Source: Oscarella lobularis
Lineage: Eukaryota; Porifera; Homoscleromorpha; Homosclerophorida; Oscarellidae
Length of the DNA: 64,000 nt
NCBI RefSeq assembly: GCF_947507565.1
Contig: NC_089191.1
Span: 1,364,001 to 1,428,000, forward strand
Reading direction: 5' to 3'
Shown here: in pieces, positions 26,960 to 38,030 of the stretch
Layout of the letters: the number at the start of each line of letters is the position of its first letter
Numbering within the stretch: position 1 is the stretch's first letter
Position numbers and translations under genes: made by a program
The notes under the pieces: generated by a model
Database searches by the model: none
What the model was told of the DNA's origin: nothing
The model's input: the letters and a program-made list of their open reading frames with translations, nothing else

Positions 26960-27770
26960 ACGCCAAATAGGCTAACGTGCGCCACCGTTTGCGTTGGCAA
27001 CATAACATCTCGATTAAGATGAAGTTCAAAGTCACCTTGCAGCAGAAGAAGCAAAATCATATCCTTTATATTGGCATTGCACGACGCGCGAATTTGTGGC
27101 GTTTTAACCTTTAAGTTAAAGGATACAGTTCGTTCCAGAATAAGCCCGGAATTCTAGGACAGTGCCTCTTATTTTGTTTTATGGTATCTTTGTGCAAAGG
27201 TATGCCATAAAACAAAGAAAGCGTGCCCTCTACTGTTTTCTAGAAACGGGCCCCTTTTTAGGAACCTCTCAGTTAAAGTCGTTTTACTCTAGCGGTAAAC
27301 ATCGTTTCTTTCGTTATCCTAGTCTCTCAGAACGTAACTTTGAGTCTTCTATTGCGTTTGTTCATTGGTCCGGCGTACCCCACGTCCATTCAGATCTACG
27401 CTTTCGGCACGTTAAACTTTAGTCGCAAATGTCAAAGCTTTATACTCCGACAGCTTTCATCAATTGTAAAGACGATCTTAGGTATAACGTAGGAAAAACC
27501 TAGAACTTGAATAGAGCTGAAATGGTCAAGAAACGAACTAAACCAAAGCGAAGTTTATTATCGGAAAAAGCGCAGTCCTTTTTTAGAAAAAGCTTTTCAA
27601 AAGGTCGATTGCACAAAATTCTGTTAAAAGCCTCTGCGTTTGGAATGGTACATAAAAAATTAATATAATAAATTTAGTCCAGAAATGAACTAAAACAGTG
27701 AGAGGGGTTGTCTTTTTCCCACCGACTGCGGCACTATTTATGCATTAAACCAACGTGTAGCGTCCATAGA
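26960..27770. other. Mostly featureless; short hairpin at 27170-27216
   Basis: TTTTGTTTTATGGTAT and, 12 bases on, ATGCCATAAAACAAAG form an imperfect inverted repeat. The 86-codon plus ORF starting at 27162 runs through it and has no recognisable domain. Otherwise nothing seen. Confidence 0.4.
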
Positions 27771-27774
27771 AAAA

Positions 27775-28064
27775 TTGCGAAATGAATGCGGTTCACTACA
27801 TTTCGTAATAAATTCTAGGAAGAAACGAGAGGTAAAACTGCGCGCGCTAAGAATACCATTTTATTCCGAGACGCACTGTAGCTCCTTTGTTGACTTTCTA
27901 AAGGATCGTCCAGCTTTCTCCCATTATTGGCGAAATAGGCTCTCGTCCGTTCTCCAACGTCAAAACGCTCGAATTATCATCGAAGAGGTTAAAAAGATCT
28001 TGTCAAGCCCGGTAGAGTCCCTCAGTATTGCGGCCGGGTTGCCAGCACCCGTTGCTCTTCTGAG
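27775..28064 (+). CDS. Candidate host exon of unknown family
   Basis: A long open frame with strongly protein-like content: FYSETHCSSFVDFLKDRPAF, SHYWRNRLSSVLQRQNARII and SPVESLSIAAGLPAPVALLR, ending at GAG|GTACAA. The true acceptor is probably near TCTAG at 27817. No domain recognised. It may continue the coiled-coil gene upstream or start another. Confidence 0.4.
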
Positions 28065-28600
28065 GTACAATAACCCCTTCCTCCCTTAATTAATAATGTA
28101 CGTTTGTCTTATAGTTAAGTTGCCATGTTCTTCGTTCGTTACCTATTCTGTCATCTTCTATACTTATAAACGCGACAGCCATCTTGAGTGGGCGCGGCTC
28201 TCGAGCGTTTGTCACTATGGGCTTCGACGTCGCTCTGTCGAAGCATTCGCGACAGCACGGAAAGCTCTTTCCGATCGTGCCCGCTTCGCGTGATCGGGTT
28301 TTCGGCCGCCGGCGTCCACTTCGAGGGTCAGCTTCGAAACGCGACATTACGCGCGTCCGAATGCTTGCATCCGCGACCTTGAACATTCACACGCAGCCTC
28401 GGTCGTGCACCATACGCTTACTGGCCTGCTTTTTAGCACGGTAGCAAGATCGTGTAGGACTTTTTGACATTTTTTAGAGTAGGTCTTTCTCGCTTGAAGT
28501 GACGTTTTTGCGTTTGTGTTAGCATTACCCAGGCAACAACAACGTGGACGTCCAGACACTTCGTTGCAGAAAATGGCGGTAGTGTACGTGAGTAGTCATA
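28065..28600. other. GC-richer stretch with overlapping ORFs, no gene assigned
   Basis: Short ORFs are open on both strands between 28170 and 28560, one beginning MGFDVALSKHSRQHGKLFPI. None is clearly better than the others. This may hold a first exon, but I cannot choose strand or frame. Confidence 0.3.
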
Positions 28601-28609
28601 TACTCAAAA

Positions 28610-29160
28610 CAAAAATGCGAAGAGAAACAGAAACTACACAGAAAAACATCAATGGGGAGACAGATAAGCCGAAAGTACATGTGCGAACACGTAGATAAGG
28701 AGACATACCCATACAGCAAGTGTAGACAGAGGCAGAAAATACTGAGACAAACAGTGTCACAGAAGCGAACAAAGACAGACAGAAAGTACACAGACAAACA
28801 CACAGATGCATACACAGACAGGCAGAAAATACACTGACAAACACACAGATGGGGACATAGACTAGCAGAAACTACACAAACAAACACAGACACAGAAACT
28901 ACATCAATGGGGAGACAGATAAGCCGAAAGTACATGTGCGAACACGTAGATAAGGAGACAGACTCATACAGCAAGTGTAGACAGAGGCAGAAAGTACTGA
29001 GACAAACAGTGTTACAGAAGCGAACACAGACAGGCAGAAAGTACACACAGACAAACACACAGATGCATACACAGACAGGCAGAAACTACACGAACAAACA
29101 CACAGATGGGGACATAGACAGGCAGAAACTACACAAACAAACACAGACACCGACGAGGTC
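28610..29160. repeat. CAGACA-rich satellite with a ~260-bp duplicated block
   Basis: Purine-rich repeats of ACACAGACAGGCAGAAA type fill the interval. A block including ATGGGGAGACAGATAAGCCG and GCGAACACGTAGATAAGGAG occurs at ~28650 and again at ~28908. Long ORFs on both strands are a by-product of the repeat. Confidence 0.85.
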
Positions 29161-29643
29161 ATGAACTACGGATTGGATAAAGTGACAGTATTAGACAATC
29201 AATTTTCCGAAGCAGTGAATATTGTGCCAGACTGCATTAGCGATTGGACCAATTGCCGGACGCTGTTGAAAACGTCGTACCAAGATTCGACTCTCGAAGA
29301 AGTTATTTCAGCATTCACTTCAAACAGTACATTGAACACCATTTACCCAAACATTTGCACTTTTGCAAAGATATGCCGTGTTCTGCCTATCCACACGGCC
29401 GACGTAGAGCGGACCTTCTCTCGACTTCAGCTGATCGAAACCCGCGTGTGAAATCGCAAGAAGGAACTTACTTTAGACGCTGTGATAAGAATTTCAACAA
29501 AAGGTAAGACCACGTCTCTGAAAAAGTAAACTTACCACAGACAATGCTCATGTAACTTTAGGACCCGATACAGATTCGTTTCTTGTCGATGAAGCCGTAA
29601 AGCTGTGGGACAAGAAGAAAAACCGACGGCTGAAAGTGGCGTG
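29161..29643 (+). pseudogene. hAT transposase C-terminal (dimerisation) fragment
   Basis: The frame holds ICRVLPIHTADVERTFSRLQ, the hallmark of the hAT C-terminal dimerisation domain, after SEAVNIVPDCISDWTNCRTL. A TGA follows TRV (CGTGTGA; CGA to TGA would explain it), then NRKKELTLDAVIRIS in the same frame, and after a short intron-like stretch DEAVKLWDKKKNRRLKVA. The catalytic part is missing; the left boundary is the satellite. Confidence 0.82.
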
Positions 29644-29960
29644 AATGAGATAACTTGGAGCTTAGTTAGTTAGAATTTAGTATGGTAAGAATTCCAGACG
29701 TAATTAAAATTGACTTTCAAAGGCTATGCCACCTACATTTTTTTGGGGGCTTCGCCCCCAAACCCCCGTCTACCGCCAACTTTTTCCTAGGCAGAACTAA
29801 GAATTATCTTTTGTTGCTTTTCCGGAATCTTGCACTAAATCTTTAGCCAAAGAGTTTGAGTTTAGGCAGCGTTTGAGTACAGATGAAATCTAGTTTGCTT
29901 TTGTTTTATGATGGTTATCAAAATGTTTAATAAAGTTCTTGAGAGTTTAATTAATATCTA
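29644..29960. other. hAT subterminal region with GC hairpin
   Basis: TGGGGGCTTCGCCCCCA at ~29743 forms a strong hairpin followed by AACCCCCG. Similar blocks follow the other hAT genes near 41.95 kb and 47.95 kb. Confidence 0.5.
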
Positions 29961-29967
29961 CTATACA

Positions 29968-31510
29968 TGGCTGTACCTAATATGGAAGCTCAGAGAGTGT
30001 TCTTATACTACCTCAACGGCATCGTTGAAGAAATAGATCGCTACGAGCAAGACTAAATTACATTCGAATTTGCTGACAGCCTTCGCTTTTGCCTGCAACG
30101 TCTCTACGTATGGGTTGTTCAGCTTTCAGAAGCTCTTGAATTCTCTAACGGCGTATTGGATGCAGTTCCAAATTGTGTCAGACTTTGATCAGCTAATTCT
30201 TTGGAGTGGGCGCCAGAAACAGAACCATTGCCTTTAGAGAGACGTGATAGAGGACGGCCGAAGTACGTCATAACCTTGCAGAAGTTTTAATATCTACTGG
30301 AAAACACCTTCTCTGTCCCAAAGATCGCCTCAATGCTAAGAGTCTCCACATCCACCGTTAGACGACGGATGACCGAGTTTGACCTAAATGTGCTGATGTA
30401 TTACACAGAAATTAATGACGACGAATTGGCGTCTGCAATCCGGGATATTAAAATGCAAACATCAAAGCGGATATCACGTCGTTTACACCATGCTGAAAAG
30501 GAATGGAGTTAAGATCCCTATTCATAGGGTTCGACGCATTTGTTTCCAAGTAGACCCACCGGGTTCCATGTCTCGATAGACGAGAACAATTGAAACACTC
30601 TCGTATTTTGTTCCATGTCCCAACAGTTTATGGCACATCGACGGATATTACAAATTAATTCGGTATTACTTTGCAAAATGTCATTGTTTCAGGTAATGCA
30701 TCCTCCTTACTTCTTAGCTGACGCATTGTTATTCTCGCTGGAATTGACGGCTATAGTAGGGTCGTTACATATATACGCTGCTCGGCAAATAAAAAAGCGG
30801 CAACTGTTTTTGAACTATTTGAAAACGCCGTTGCGGAACATGGATTGCCGTCCCGCTTTCGCAGCGACAAGGGTGGCGAAAACACTTTAGTTGGCCTGTT
30901 TATGCTTTCCCTCCCTTTGCGCGGTCCAGGTCGAGGTAGCATTCTGGCTGGAAGGTCAGTTCACAGCAAAGAATTGAACAACTTCGGCGGGATGTATACT
31001 ATCAGGTGGGCCAAAGGCGGAAGTACTTGGGAAGTAACATTGATAAACATTTTAGACCGTTTCGGTGTATCACCAACTCTTTTTCTAACTTGAAGAAAAC
31101 CAAATATTGGACATCAATGATGATCACATCGTGTGTCTTCACTACGTTATCATTCCTTGTTGAAACAGAGACTTGAGGGAATTCAAAACCATGTGAAACA
31201 GCCGTCCCCTATCGTCGGCACAAATCAGCAGTCCAAACCAAATCTGGATTGCCGGTATGTACACTCAGAGTCAGTCCTGCTATCGAATAATAGAGGAACT
31301 CTTCGGATGTCTGACGCCAACCTCACGACGTACGGATTAGAAACTGATGAGGCAGTTCCAGACAGGGAATTGGACGAAGTTAGCCGAGTTACTGTTCCAC
31401 AGCTTCAAGAAATATCTCGTGAAGACATAATTGCAAAGCTTAATGAAAATATTGATCCTCTGGCGGAGGACCAAAACTACGGAATTTCAGTGTTACTCTC
31501 TGCGCTTTAA
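29968..31510 (+). pseudogene. Integrase-core (rve-like DDE) mobile-element protein, decayed
   Basis: Fragments in order: MAVPNMEAQRVFLYYLNGIV, GRPKYVITLQKF, FSVPKIASMLRVSTSTVRRR (helix-turn-helix), a TSKRISRRLHH-like segment, CPNSLWHIDGYYKLIRY (first Asp), GIDGYSRVVTYIRCSANKKA, LPSRFRSDKGGENT (second Asp), LRGPGRGSILAGRSVHS and TIRWAKGGSTWEV. This matches the stand-alone integrase-like genes found in many cnidarian and fish genomes, where WHIDGxxKL and RSDxGxEN carry the catalytic acids. Several stops and frameshifts, and the catalytic-Glu region is scrambled. The C-terminal part is open at 31133-31510. Confidence 0.75.
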
Positions 31511-32220
31511 ATAATAAAGAATGATTGACCCTCATCAAATAAAGACCTAGTACAATGTTTCCTTTACTAGGCCTACATATACTTGTCAAAATGATTGCTC
31601 GTACTGATGCTTTGAAGAGCGTTTATAGCACTTGCAAGTTAGCAAAGAATATTTCTCTTGATCTGCCAGTTTCTCCTTTTCTTTTCCGTAATTTGATTTA
31701 AAAATCCACAAGTAATCATTTCTTCCTAAATCAAAAGCAAATTATTGTACAATTGCGTAGTAAAATATAATTTCTGTCTTTTTTCCTTGAAATAAAACTC
31801 AGGTGCAAGCTTTCTTGCCATTTTAATAGGATCTCTAAGTGCCCCTTGCAAAGACGTAGGCCGCGTCCAAATCGTTCACTTTTCCGACACGGGTGTAAGT
31901 GTTTTTTGCCTAAAAGAAACAAAATTTTACTGTTTTACACTCTCCATTAACTAGGGTATAGCGCACGTAAAGAGTGTTCTTTGCCTGAATTTTCAGTTTT
32001 TCTGCTAAGCTTTATAGCGTCAGTTTGTAGCTGGCTTGACTGCTAAATGTAGGAGAACATTGTTAATTATACTGTTTTATACGGTTCAAGCACTGCCACG
32101 CTCTTCTGTAAATTTCCAATAGTCTGAAAAAGACTCAGAGGATTTTGCGCTGCTCAGCGTCAGTTGCTTGAGCTGCCATATCAATTCTTTTTTTCTTTCG
32201 CATGCAAAAGAAATACTAAT
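31511..32220. other. No recognisable feature
   Basis: AT-rich, no ORF with protein character, no repeat seen. Confidence 0.4.
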
Positions 32221-32224
32221 TCGC

Positions 32225-33030
32225 TCAATCAACATTCAGACGCGATCTAATTGCCTTCTCCCCATCAACAATCGACTGAACCGTTGCGTTGTAAGGTCCC
32301 ATCTTTTTGTATTGAGCCATGACTTTTGAAGAAAGAGTTTCGAAGTTTTCGTTGATTTGCTGCAGTTTGCAAATTGGCTTTACCTTGCGAACGCCGTCGT
32401 CATCGTAGCAAACCAAAAATCTTTCTAGAGTGCAAAGGATATACTATACGTCAGACTGTTAGTGAAAGGAAGTTGGAGGGAGATCTACACGTAATCACAC
32501 GCGTTTCTAATCTAATTAGTATCTAACTCTCCTGGGAACTATCGGATATCCAAGTGGTATCCGCTATCCAAGGGGTATCGGGAGATTTCTCACGCAACCT
32601 TTCCCTTTTGTAACAATTAGTTTTCAAAACCACGCATCGCCGAATCACGCTCCATGGCGCTTAGAATTACCAGGACAAACGTGCTAGCTAGATGCGCCTT
32701 GTGAAGTTCATCGCGAACGGACGTAGACCAATTCCTGCAGGTTTCGATTCCACCGCCCAGCTATTACATCTGCGCATCTTCGCGATTAGCCGGGTTAGCT
32801 AAACGCAATTATGTTGTAGCGTTCCCCTAGAATACGAGCGCTTGACACGCACAAAACTGGACTTACGTCCATAATGCATCTTTCTCCAATGCGCAAGTTT
32901 TGTTTTAAACAAGTGGCTTGTGCATTATTCTTCGCTTTTGTTGCCGGTGTCAGTTGTCTTTTTTTGCTTTTTTCGAGACACGAGATGTCATTTTGCATGT
33001 GCTGGAGTGAAACTAAGTGACGCGCGATGA
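32225..33030 (-). CDS. Candidate minus-strand gene, two exons seen
   Basis: An upstream exon ends CLKQNLRIGERCIMD at the donor GGAC|GTAAGT (~32867) after a basic stretch (LEKSKKRQLTPATKAKNNAQ). A downstream frame (32416-32225) reads VCYDDDGVRKVKPICKLQQI, NENFETLSSKVMAQYKKMGP and ends RSRLNVD. Both look like protein; no stop interrupts them. The exact acceptor was not fixed and the family is unknown. Between them lie ~430 bp without coding signal. Confidence 0.3.
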
Positions 33031-33414
33031 TAAAGCGTTCGTGTTTGCGAAGAGTCTGTGCTGTTGTGCCTGGCGATCGCACGCACGTTTGAGTGTTGAA
33101 TTCAGCTAATGAGGGCGAGTGATCTAATTGAAGCCAGCCAAGGAGAGCTTGCACATTTTCGTACTAATTGCCTAACACAAGTAGATCAATTATGCCAGTT
33201 GAGCGTCGCATTGCATGCATGAAGCGTTGCATACGTGCTCGGAACAGGCCAAAGCATTATCGCGTTTGGCGCGATGGCAAAACGTAAATTCCCAAGCAAA
33301 CGCGCAGTCGTTGGCGAAAGAAGCAATCGGTGGGTTCGGCCGCGGATATAAATTTGGACTCAAACTCCGAGGCGGCTCCAGCGATTCTCCCCGCGTCATT
33401 TTCCCAGTGGACTT

Positions 33415-33500
33415 TGGCTCCGAGTCGGACGAGTTGGCTGCCGAAACGGACGAGTTGGCTGCCGAAACGGACGAGTTGGCTTCCGAGTTGTACGAGTTGG
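33415..33500. repeat. Short coding-like tandem repeat GACGAGTTGGCTGCCGAAACG
   Basis: Three near-perfect 21-bp units encode DELAAET repeats in one frame, followed by a Ser/Glu-rich stretch. The surrounding ORF (33215-33706) has no other support. Confidence 0.6.
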
Positions 33501-33589
33501 CATCGGCGTCGAACTCACAGCCGGAGTCCAGCTCCCAGTCCGAGTCGGAGTCGGAGGGTTTAGTCGGAGATGATGGTACGGTGTATCAC

Positions 33590-33889
33590 GGTGGCCGATA
33601 CGGGGTTCTCACTGCCCACTGCTCACTTCTCACTGCCCAATCCGGGTCGTTTCCCACTGCTAACTGCTCGATGCAGGTCGCTTCTCTTTGCTCACTGCTC
33701 GATTAGGGTCACTTCCTACTGCTCACTGCTCAATGCAGGTCACTTCCTACTGTTCACTGCTTTATGCAGGTCACTTCCTACTGCTCGCTGCCCACTTCTC
33801 AATGCCCACTGCTCACTGATCGCTGCTCGCTGCTCACTGCTCACTGCCCCCTGCTCACTGCTCACTGCTTGCTGTCCACTGCCAAGTGC
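33590..33889. repeat. CTCACTGC minisatellite
   Basis: Irregular units of CACTGCTCACTGC, CACTTCCTACTGCTC and CAATGCAGGTCACTTCCTAC run for ~300 bp and end directly at the MITE (TTAA at 33890). Confidence 0.85.
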
Positions 33890-33893
33890 TTAA

Positions 33894-34681
33894 AGGGTAA
33901 CTGAACTGGCGTAAAAAACTTTTGATATGTTATAGCTAATCACTAGCCTAGTCTTAATGCATTGGTCCCTTTTCCTTCAATCGTTAGACGCGGAGATAGA
34001 GCCGCTTTTTGGTTTAGCGTAAGCGTGTCCGTGACGTCAGAGTAGGAACGGAAGTGGGCGTTACAGTTACTTACTCTACATATTGTTCAGCGTCTACAGC
34101 CAGATTTGCTCAACAACCGTACATGGCCACTGTTGTTTAGACTCTAGATCCCTTTACATAACAGATATTTGAACCCTATTACAGCCTGAAACGCATTTCT
34201 CGCATCAATTTTCGGCGCATTTTTTATCACCGTAAAAATTAGACTTTCATCTAGTTCGGGCTCTTTAGAACTATTGGAAACTGATAAGATTTCGCTGCAA
34301 ACGCAAAATTTTAGACATGTCAGCTACTAAGGAAATCGATTACCGCTAGATCAAAATCGGAACTAAATGGCACCTTACTGAGCTGGATATCTCATTCATA
34401 GCTTGTTTGCTCTAGTATCTTACAGAAATAAGTCTAGTGTCGGTTTGTAACTAAGGAAATTCGACGTCTAGAGGCTACCAGACATGTACTGTAAAGAGCC
34501 ACAACGCAACTTCCGTTCCCACTATGACGTCATTCATAGCTCCGCCCAGCAACTTTAACGACTTGTTGTAGCTCGAAAAATAAGCATACAGTTTAAATTC
34601 TATCGCGAACGAAACTTTTCTATTAACGTACGCCCAGTAAAACCAAAAAATGACGTCGATTTTTGTCAGTTTAGTTACCCT
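33894..34681. mobile_element. TTAA-flanked non-autonomous element (MITE, 788 bp)
   Basis: TTAA then AGGGTAACTGAACTGGC at 33894 and GTCAGTTTAGTTACCCT then TTAA at 34682-34685 are terminal inverted repeats with a TTAA duplication. An inner pair (GGAACGGAAGTGGGCG near 34048 and the inverse CAACTTCCGTTCCCAC near 34508, both beside TGACGTCA-like motifs) extends the symmetry. No ORF. A Kolobok or piggyBac relative would supply the transposase; AGGG-type ends do not match those of the 18.3-kb Kolobok. Confidence 0.78.
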
Positions 34682-35005
34682 TTAATACGCCGTTAATGAT
34701 TGCCGCCTATCTCTAGTTAATACGCCGTCAACGAGTGCCGTCCATATCTAGTTAATACGCCGTCAACGAGTGCCGTTCATGTTTAGTTAATACGCCGTCA
34801 ACGACTTCCGACGTTTTCTAGTTAATACGCCGTCAACGAGTGCCGTCCATCTCTAGTTAATACACCGTCAATGCGTGCCGACGTTCTCTAGTTAATACGC
34901 CGTCAACGAGTGCCATCCATCTCTAGTCATGACGCCGTCAACGATTGCCGACGTTCTCTATAAAACGACGTCAACGAGTGCCGTCCATCTCTAATCAATA
35001 CGCCG
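34682..35005. repeat. 35-bp minisatellite, about nine units
   Basis: Unit TTAATACGCCGTCAACGAGT followed by GCCGTCCATCTCTAG, tandem without spacers. Two alternating variants exist (CCGTCCATCTC and CCGACGTTCTC). It starts at the TTAA duplicated by the MITE and ends 6 bp before the micro-exon gene's ATG. Confidence 0.9.
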
Positions 35006-35010
35006 TAGAC

Positions 35011-36079
35011 ATGATGGGCAATTTCAAGGTAAATTGGCATTGGGCAAATCTTCGATAGCTAAAGAACTATGCAATTTTAAAAAGGAAATTGGAAGAGAAT
35101 TATAGAGCCTGAACCACACTTTAAAAAGAGGTAAGCAATATTAATTGTTTGGTTTTTGAGAACAAGTATGTATTTCTGTTTTAGCTTTGGGAGAGACAGA
35201 GGGTAACAGTTGATATGATTCGTGTGTGAATTTCTGATGATTCTGTTTATTGCCCTTAGAAGATACGAAAGGGGATGACGTCGACGTCTTGAATTGTAGC
35301 AGTTGATATATTCTGTGTTTGATTTCTAATTTTCTCTTTAGTTCAGAGGAAATGATTTGTAAGATTTTTATCTAACTGAGAAAGATATTGGTAAATTATT
35401 TCAAAGCTTCATTCGAACATGGCTCAAACGAGAGTAACGGCAATCAATGAAGTATTTTTGGATTTTATTTTTGTTTTTAGCAGAAGAAGTCGACGTCTAT
35501 GAGAAGGAGGATTAGGAGGAAAATAGAGGTAAAAACCAAAAGTAATTTAAATATTTTTTAGTAGTCTAATTTTTTTAGAAGCCAGACAGAAAACGAAGAA
35601 GAACGGTACAACTTGATAAATTATTTTTGATTCTTCACACGTTTTCTTGCCGGTCAAAGTGACGCTAGTATGAGAGTGATTCTCTGCCGGATTTTTGCAT
35701 TTGTAACGTTTTTTTAGACTCCTATGAGCGACATGAAAAAGGTAACTACCAGATTTCGTGCATGCCAGATTTTTTACATTTTTTTGAAATGGAAGAAGAA
35801 ACGAAGAACATCGGTAAGACTGAACTGAGAAATTTTTGAAGAATTCTGACCTTTTTCGTAGTTGATTGTGTTTAGGGAATTCGAGAAGGTCAGAAGCAGC
35901 ACGATTCTCTCCCGGATTTTGACCTTGTAGCACTTTTCCTAGATGAATAGGAAAGGATGGATACGTATCCAACAAAAGGTAAACCATATTTTCTAGTTTT
36001 GCTTTGATTTTAGTGTTTGTTTCGTTTTACTTTTATAGAAGAGAAGAACTCCAAAGAAGGCAGGAAACAAATTACCTGA
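35011..36079 (+). CDS. Candidate micro-exon gene
   Basis: Small exons bounded by good GT-AG sites: 35011-35028 (MMGNFK), 35106-35130 (25 bp), 35185-35202 (18), 35260-35295 (36), 35481-35528 (48), 35579-35605 (27), 35718-35741 (24), 35787- or 35796-35813 (27 or 18), 35943-35978 (36) and 36039-36079 with a stop. All internal exons after the second are phase 1-1 and multiples of three, so the frame runs through: SLNHTLKR, ALGETE, EDTKGDDVDVLN, EARQKTKKN, DSYERHEK, DTYPTK, EEKNSKEGRKQIT. The product would be short, Lys/Glu-rich and hydrophilic, without a signal peptide. Two in-frame TAG codons (in the 48- and last 36-bp exons) argue for recent decay, error or skipped exons. Function unknown. Confidence 0.45.
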
Positions 36080-36239
36080 ATTTGATTTTTGTAACGCGTT
36101 GTTTTTAGAGTGATACGAGGGCAGAAAATAACAATTGTGAAAAATTGCGTAAGACTCTAATAATGAAACGCTTTCTAATAATGAAATTCTTTTAAATTTA
36201 CCTACGAAATCAGCAAAATTCACTCCACCTTCCTAGACA

Positions 36240-37320
36240 CAACAGTCTATAAAGGGAAAAGATACAAGAGCCAAAACATACTAGATATAAAAAAGTATTT
36301 CAAACCAACAAACAAATTCTCGTATCTTAATTTCACATCGGCCCACCCTATCCAATGCAAAAAGGCAATAATAAAAGGAGAACTAAATAGATTCCTAAGA
36401 ACCACATCAGATGAAAAAACGTACGAACAACTAAAGCAAAACCATATCAAAAGATTACTCAAAAGAGATTACCCAATGGATCTCTTGAAAAAAAGAGGCA
36501 AAGAAAATGCTTTTCACAAAACGAGCCTCAATCATAGAAAAAATCACCTGCAAAACAAAGAATCAGAAACAAACAGACAAATCCAAAATACCACTAACAT
36601 TAGTCACAACATTTGATCCGTGGCTGAGACAACTACCAAAAACAATAAGAAGATGCTGGGAAGAAGTGGAAAACGATCCACAACTCAGCATCATCTTTCC
36701 AAACCCAATCGTCATCGCCTACAAGAAAAACAAAACAATTAGCTCAAAACTAGTCACATCCAAAATCCCAAACCAACCTAAACCAATAGTAGAACAATTC
36801 AAAGCCCCAATAAAAACAATCGTCCCAACGTTTGAAAGAAATACTTCTCCATGCAAATTTATAAATTGCAAATCGTGCCTGGCAATAACGAAATCAAATA
36901 CAATAACCAGTACTGCGACTAAAAAGACATACCAAATAACCTAAAAAATGAATTGTAAGTCAGAAAATGTAATCTACGTACTAACGTGCAAACACTGCCA
37001 GAAACAGTACGTTAGACAGACTTCACGCTACAAGAAAGGATCACAAGACACAGAAACGACGCAAAATATAAAAATTACCTGATATACCAGCACATCAAAC
37101 TCCACAAACTCAATTTTGAAAATAACTTTAAAGTCACCCCAATACAACAAGTTGCAAAAGCAGACCTAATACAAACAGAAACCAAATGGATAAAAACACT
37201 GGGCACACTATACCCCAAAGGACTAAATTCCAAATTCGAAAAACATTCAGACACACACGAAATTGAAAAGGAAATAAACACCTCAACAGCAAACATCATT
37301 GGGAACAAAAGCCTCGCAAA
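36240..37320 (+). pseudogene. Penelope-like element: reverse transcriptase end and GIY-YIG endonuclease, decayed
   Basis: Broken frames read SYLNFTSAHPIQCKKAIIKG, NRFLRTTSDEKTYEQLKQNH, LVTTFDPWLRQLPKTIRRCW, SIIFPNPIVIAYKKNKTISS, CKFINCKSCLAITKSNTITS and SENVIYVLTCKHCQKQYVRQ. The last is the GIY-YIG nuclease core preceded by its Cys cluster, the arrangement of Penelope-like retroelements. The upstream RT core is absent (5' truncation, normal for this group). Multiple stops. A sister copy, inverted, lies at 44.8-45.9 kb and is cleaner (QYVGQT instead of QYVRQT). Confidence 0.8.
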
Positions 37321-38030
37321 AAAACCCTAACACTATCACAAAAATACTAAATAACAAACAACCACGGAAATAGAAAGGAACACAAAAACAACACTCTAAA
37401 ACACACAACAATAGAACACTTCCCAAACACCAAACATTCCTGGAAAATTCAAAAAATCCCCCACACATGATCACACATGATCACACACAATGACAACAAA
37501 CGAAGCACCCCACATCTACAAAGAAAAACGAGAAAAAAGCTAAACAAAAAATAAAAACATAGCTAACTTATCTGAGAATATGCAACACTCAAAAACAATG
37601 CACCTCCCCCATCACCAAACACCTGAAAATTGCCAAAAAAATCCTCCACACATGAATACACAATAATCACAACAGACAACGCACCCTACATCTACAAAGA
37701 AAACAAAGCTAAACAGCAAGACAAAAACGTAGCAAACTTATCTGATGATAGAAAACACCCTGAACGACAAAAATGAACACAAAAAGACCGTATAAAGTAC
37801 CTAGAAAACGACGACGATTCATTCAGGAAAGAAAGGGTGTAAAACACCACGGAAACACCATAAAAACGCAATACAATAAAAACTCACCATGTAGATCAAC
37901 GTCTAATACATGTTCCGTCAAATAAAAACATTCAAAGCCGTCTAAAAACGCTGTCTTCGCGACGCACAACGCCTATTGAGTCAACGGTTGTTATTGTTTA
38001 GAGCGCGTTAAACAATAACAATCTACCCAC
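37321..38030 (+). mobile_element. 3' tail of the Penelope-like copy
   Basis: Strongly A-rich on this strand (AACACAAAAACAACACTC and similar). It ends near 38,020 with GCGACGCACAACGCC and GGTTGTTATTGTTTA, which reappear inverted at 44,840-44,895 at the end of the second copy. This fixes the 3' end of the family. Confidence 0.6.

Noticed and set aside
28525-29162. Long ORFs on both strands (up to 177 codons, Cys/Val-rich on the minus strand)
   Set aside because: By-products of the CAGACA satellite; the peptides are themselves repeats.
29740-29765. GC hairpin as a bacterial-type terminator
   Set aside because: Context is eukaryotic and the hairpin recurs beyond hAT genes; more likely a transposon subterminal structure.
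34682-35005. Regular ~35-bp repeat that might suggest a CRISPR array
   Set aside because: Units are directly tandem with no unique spacers, in a eukaryotic context; it is a minisatellite. The same holds for 55,176-55,645.
35876-35926. A 51-bp segment that could be another phase 1-1 micro-exon
   Set aside because: Contains an in-frame TGA, and its second half matches intron sequence upstream of the exon at 35,718, so it is probably intronic.
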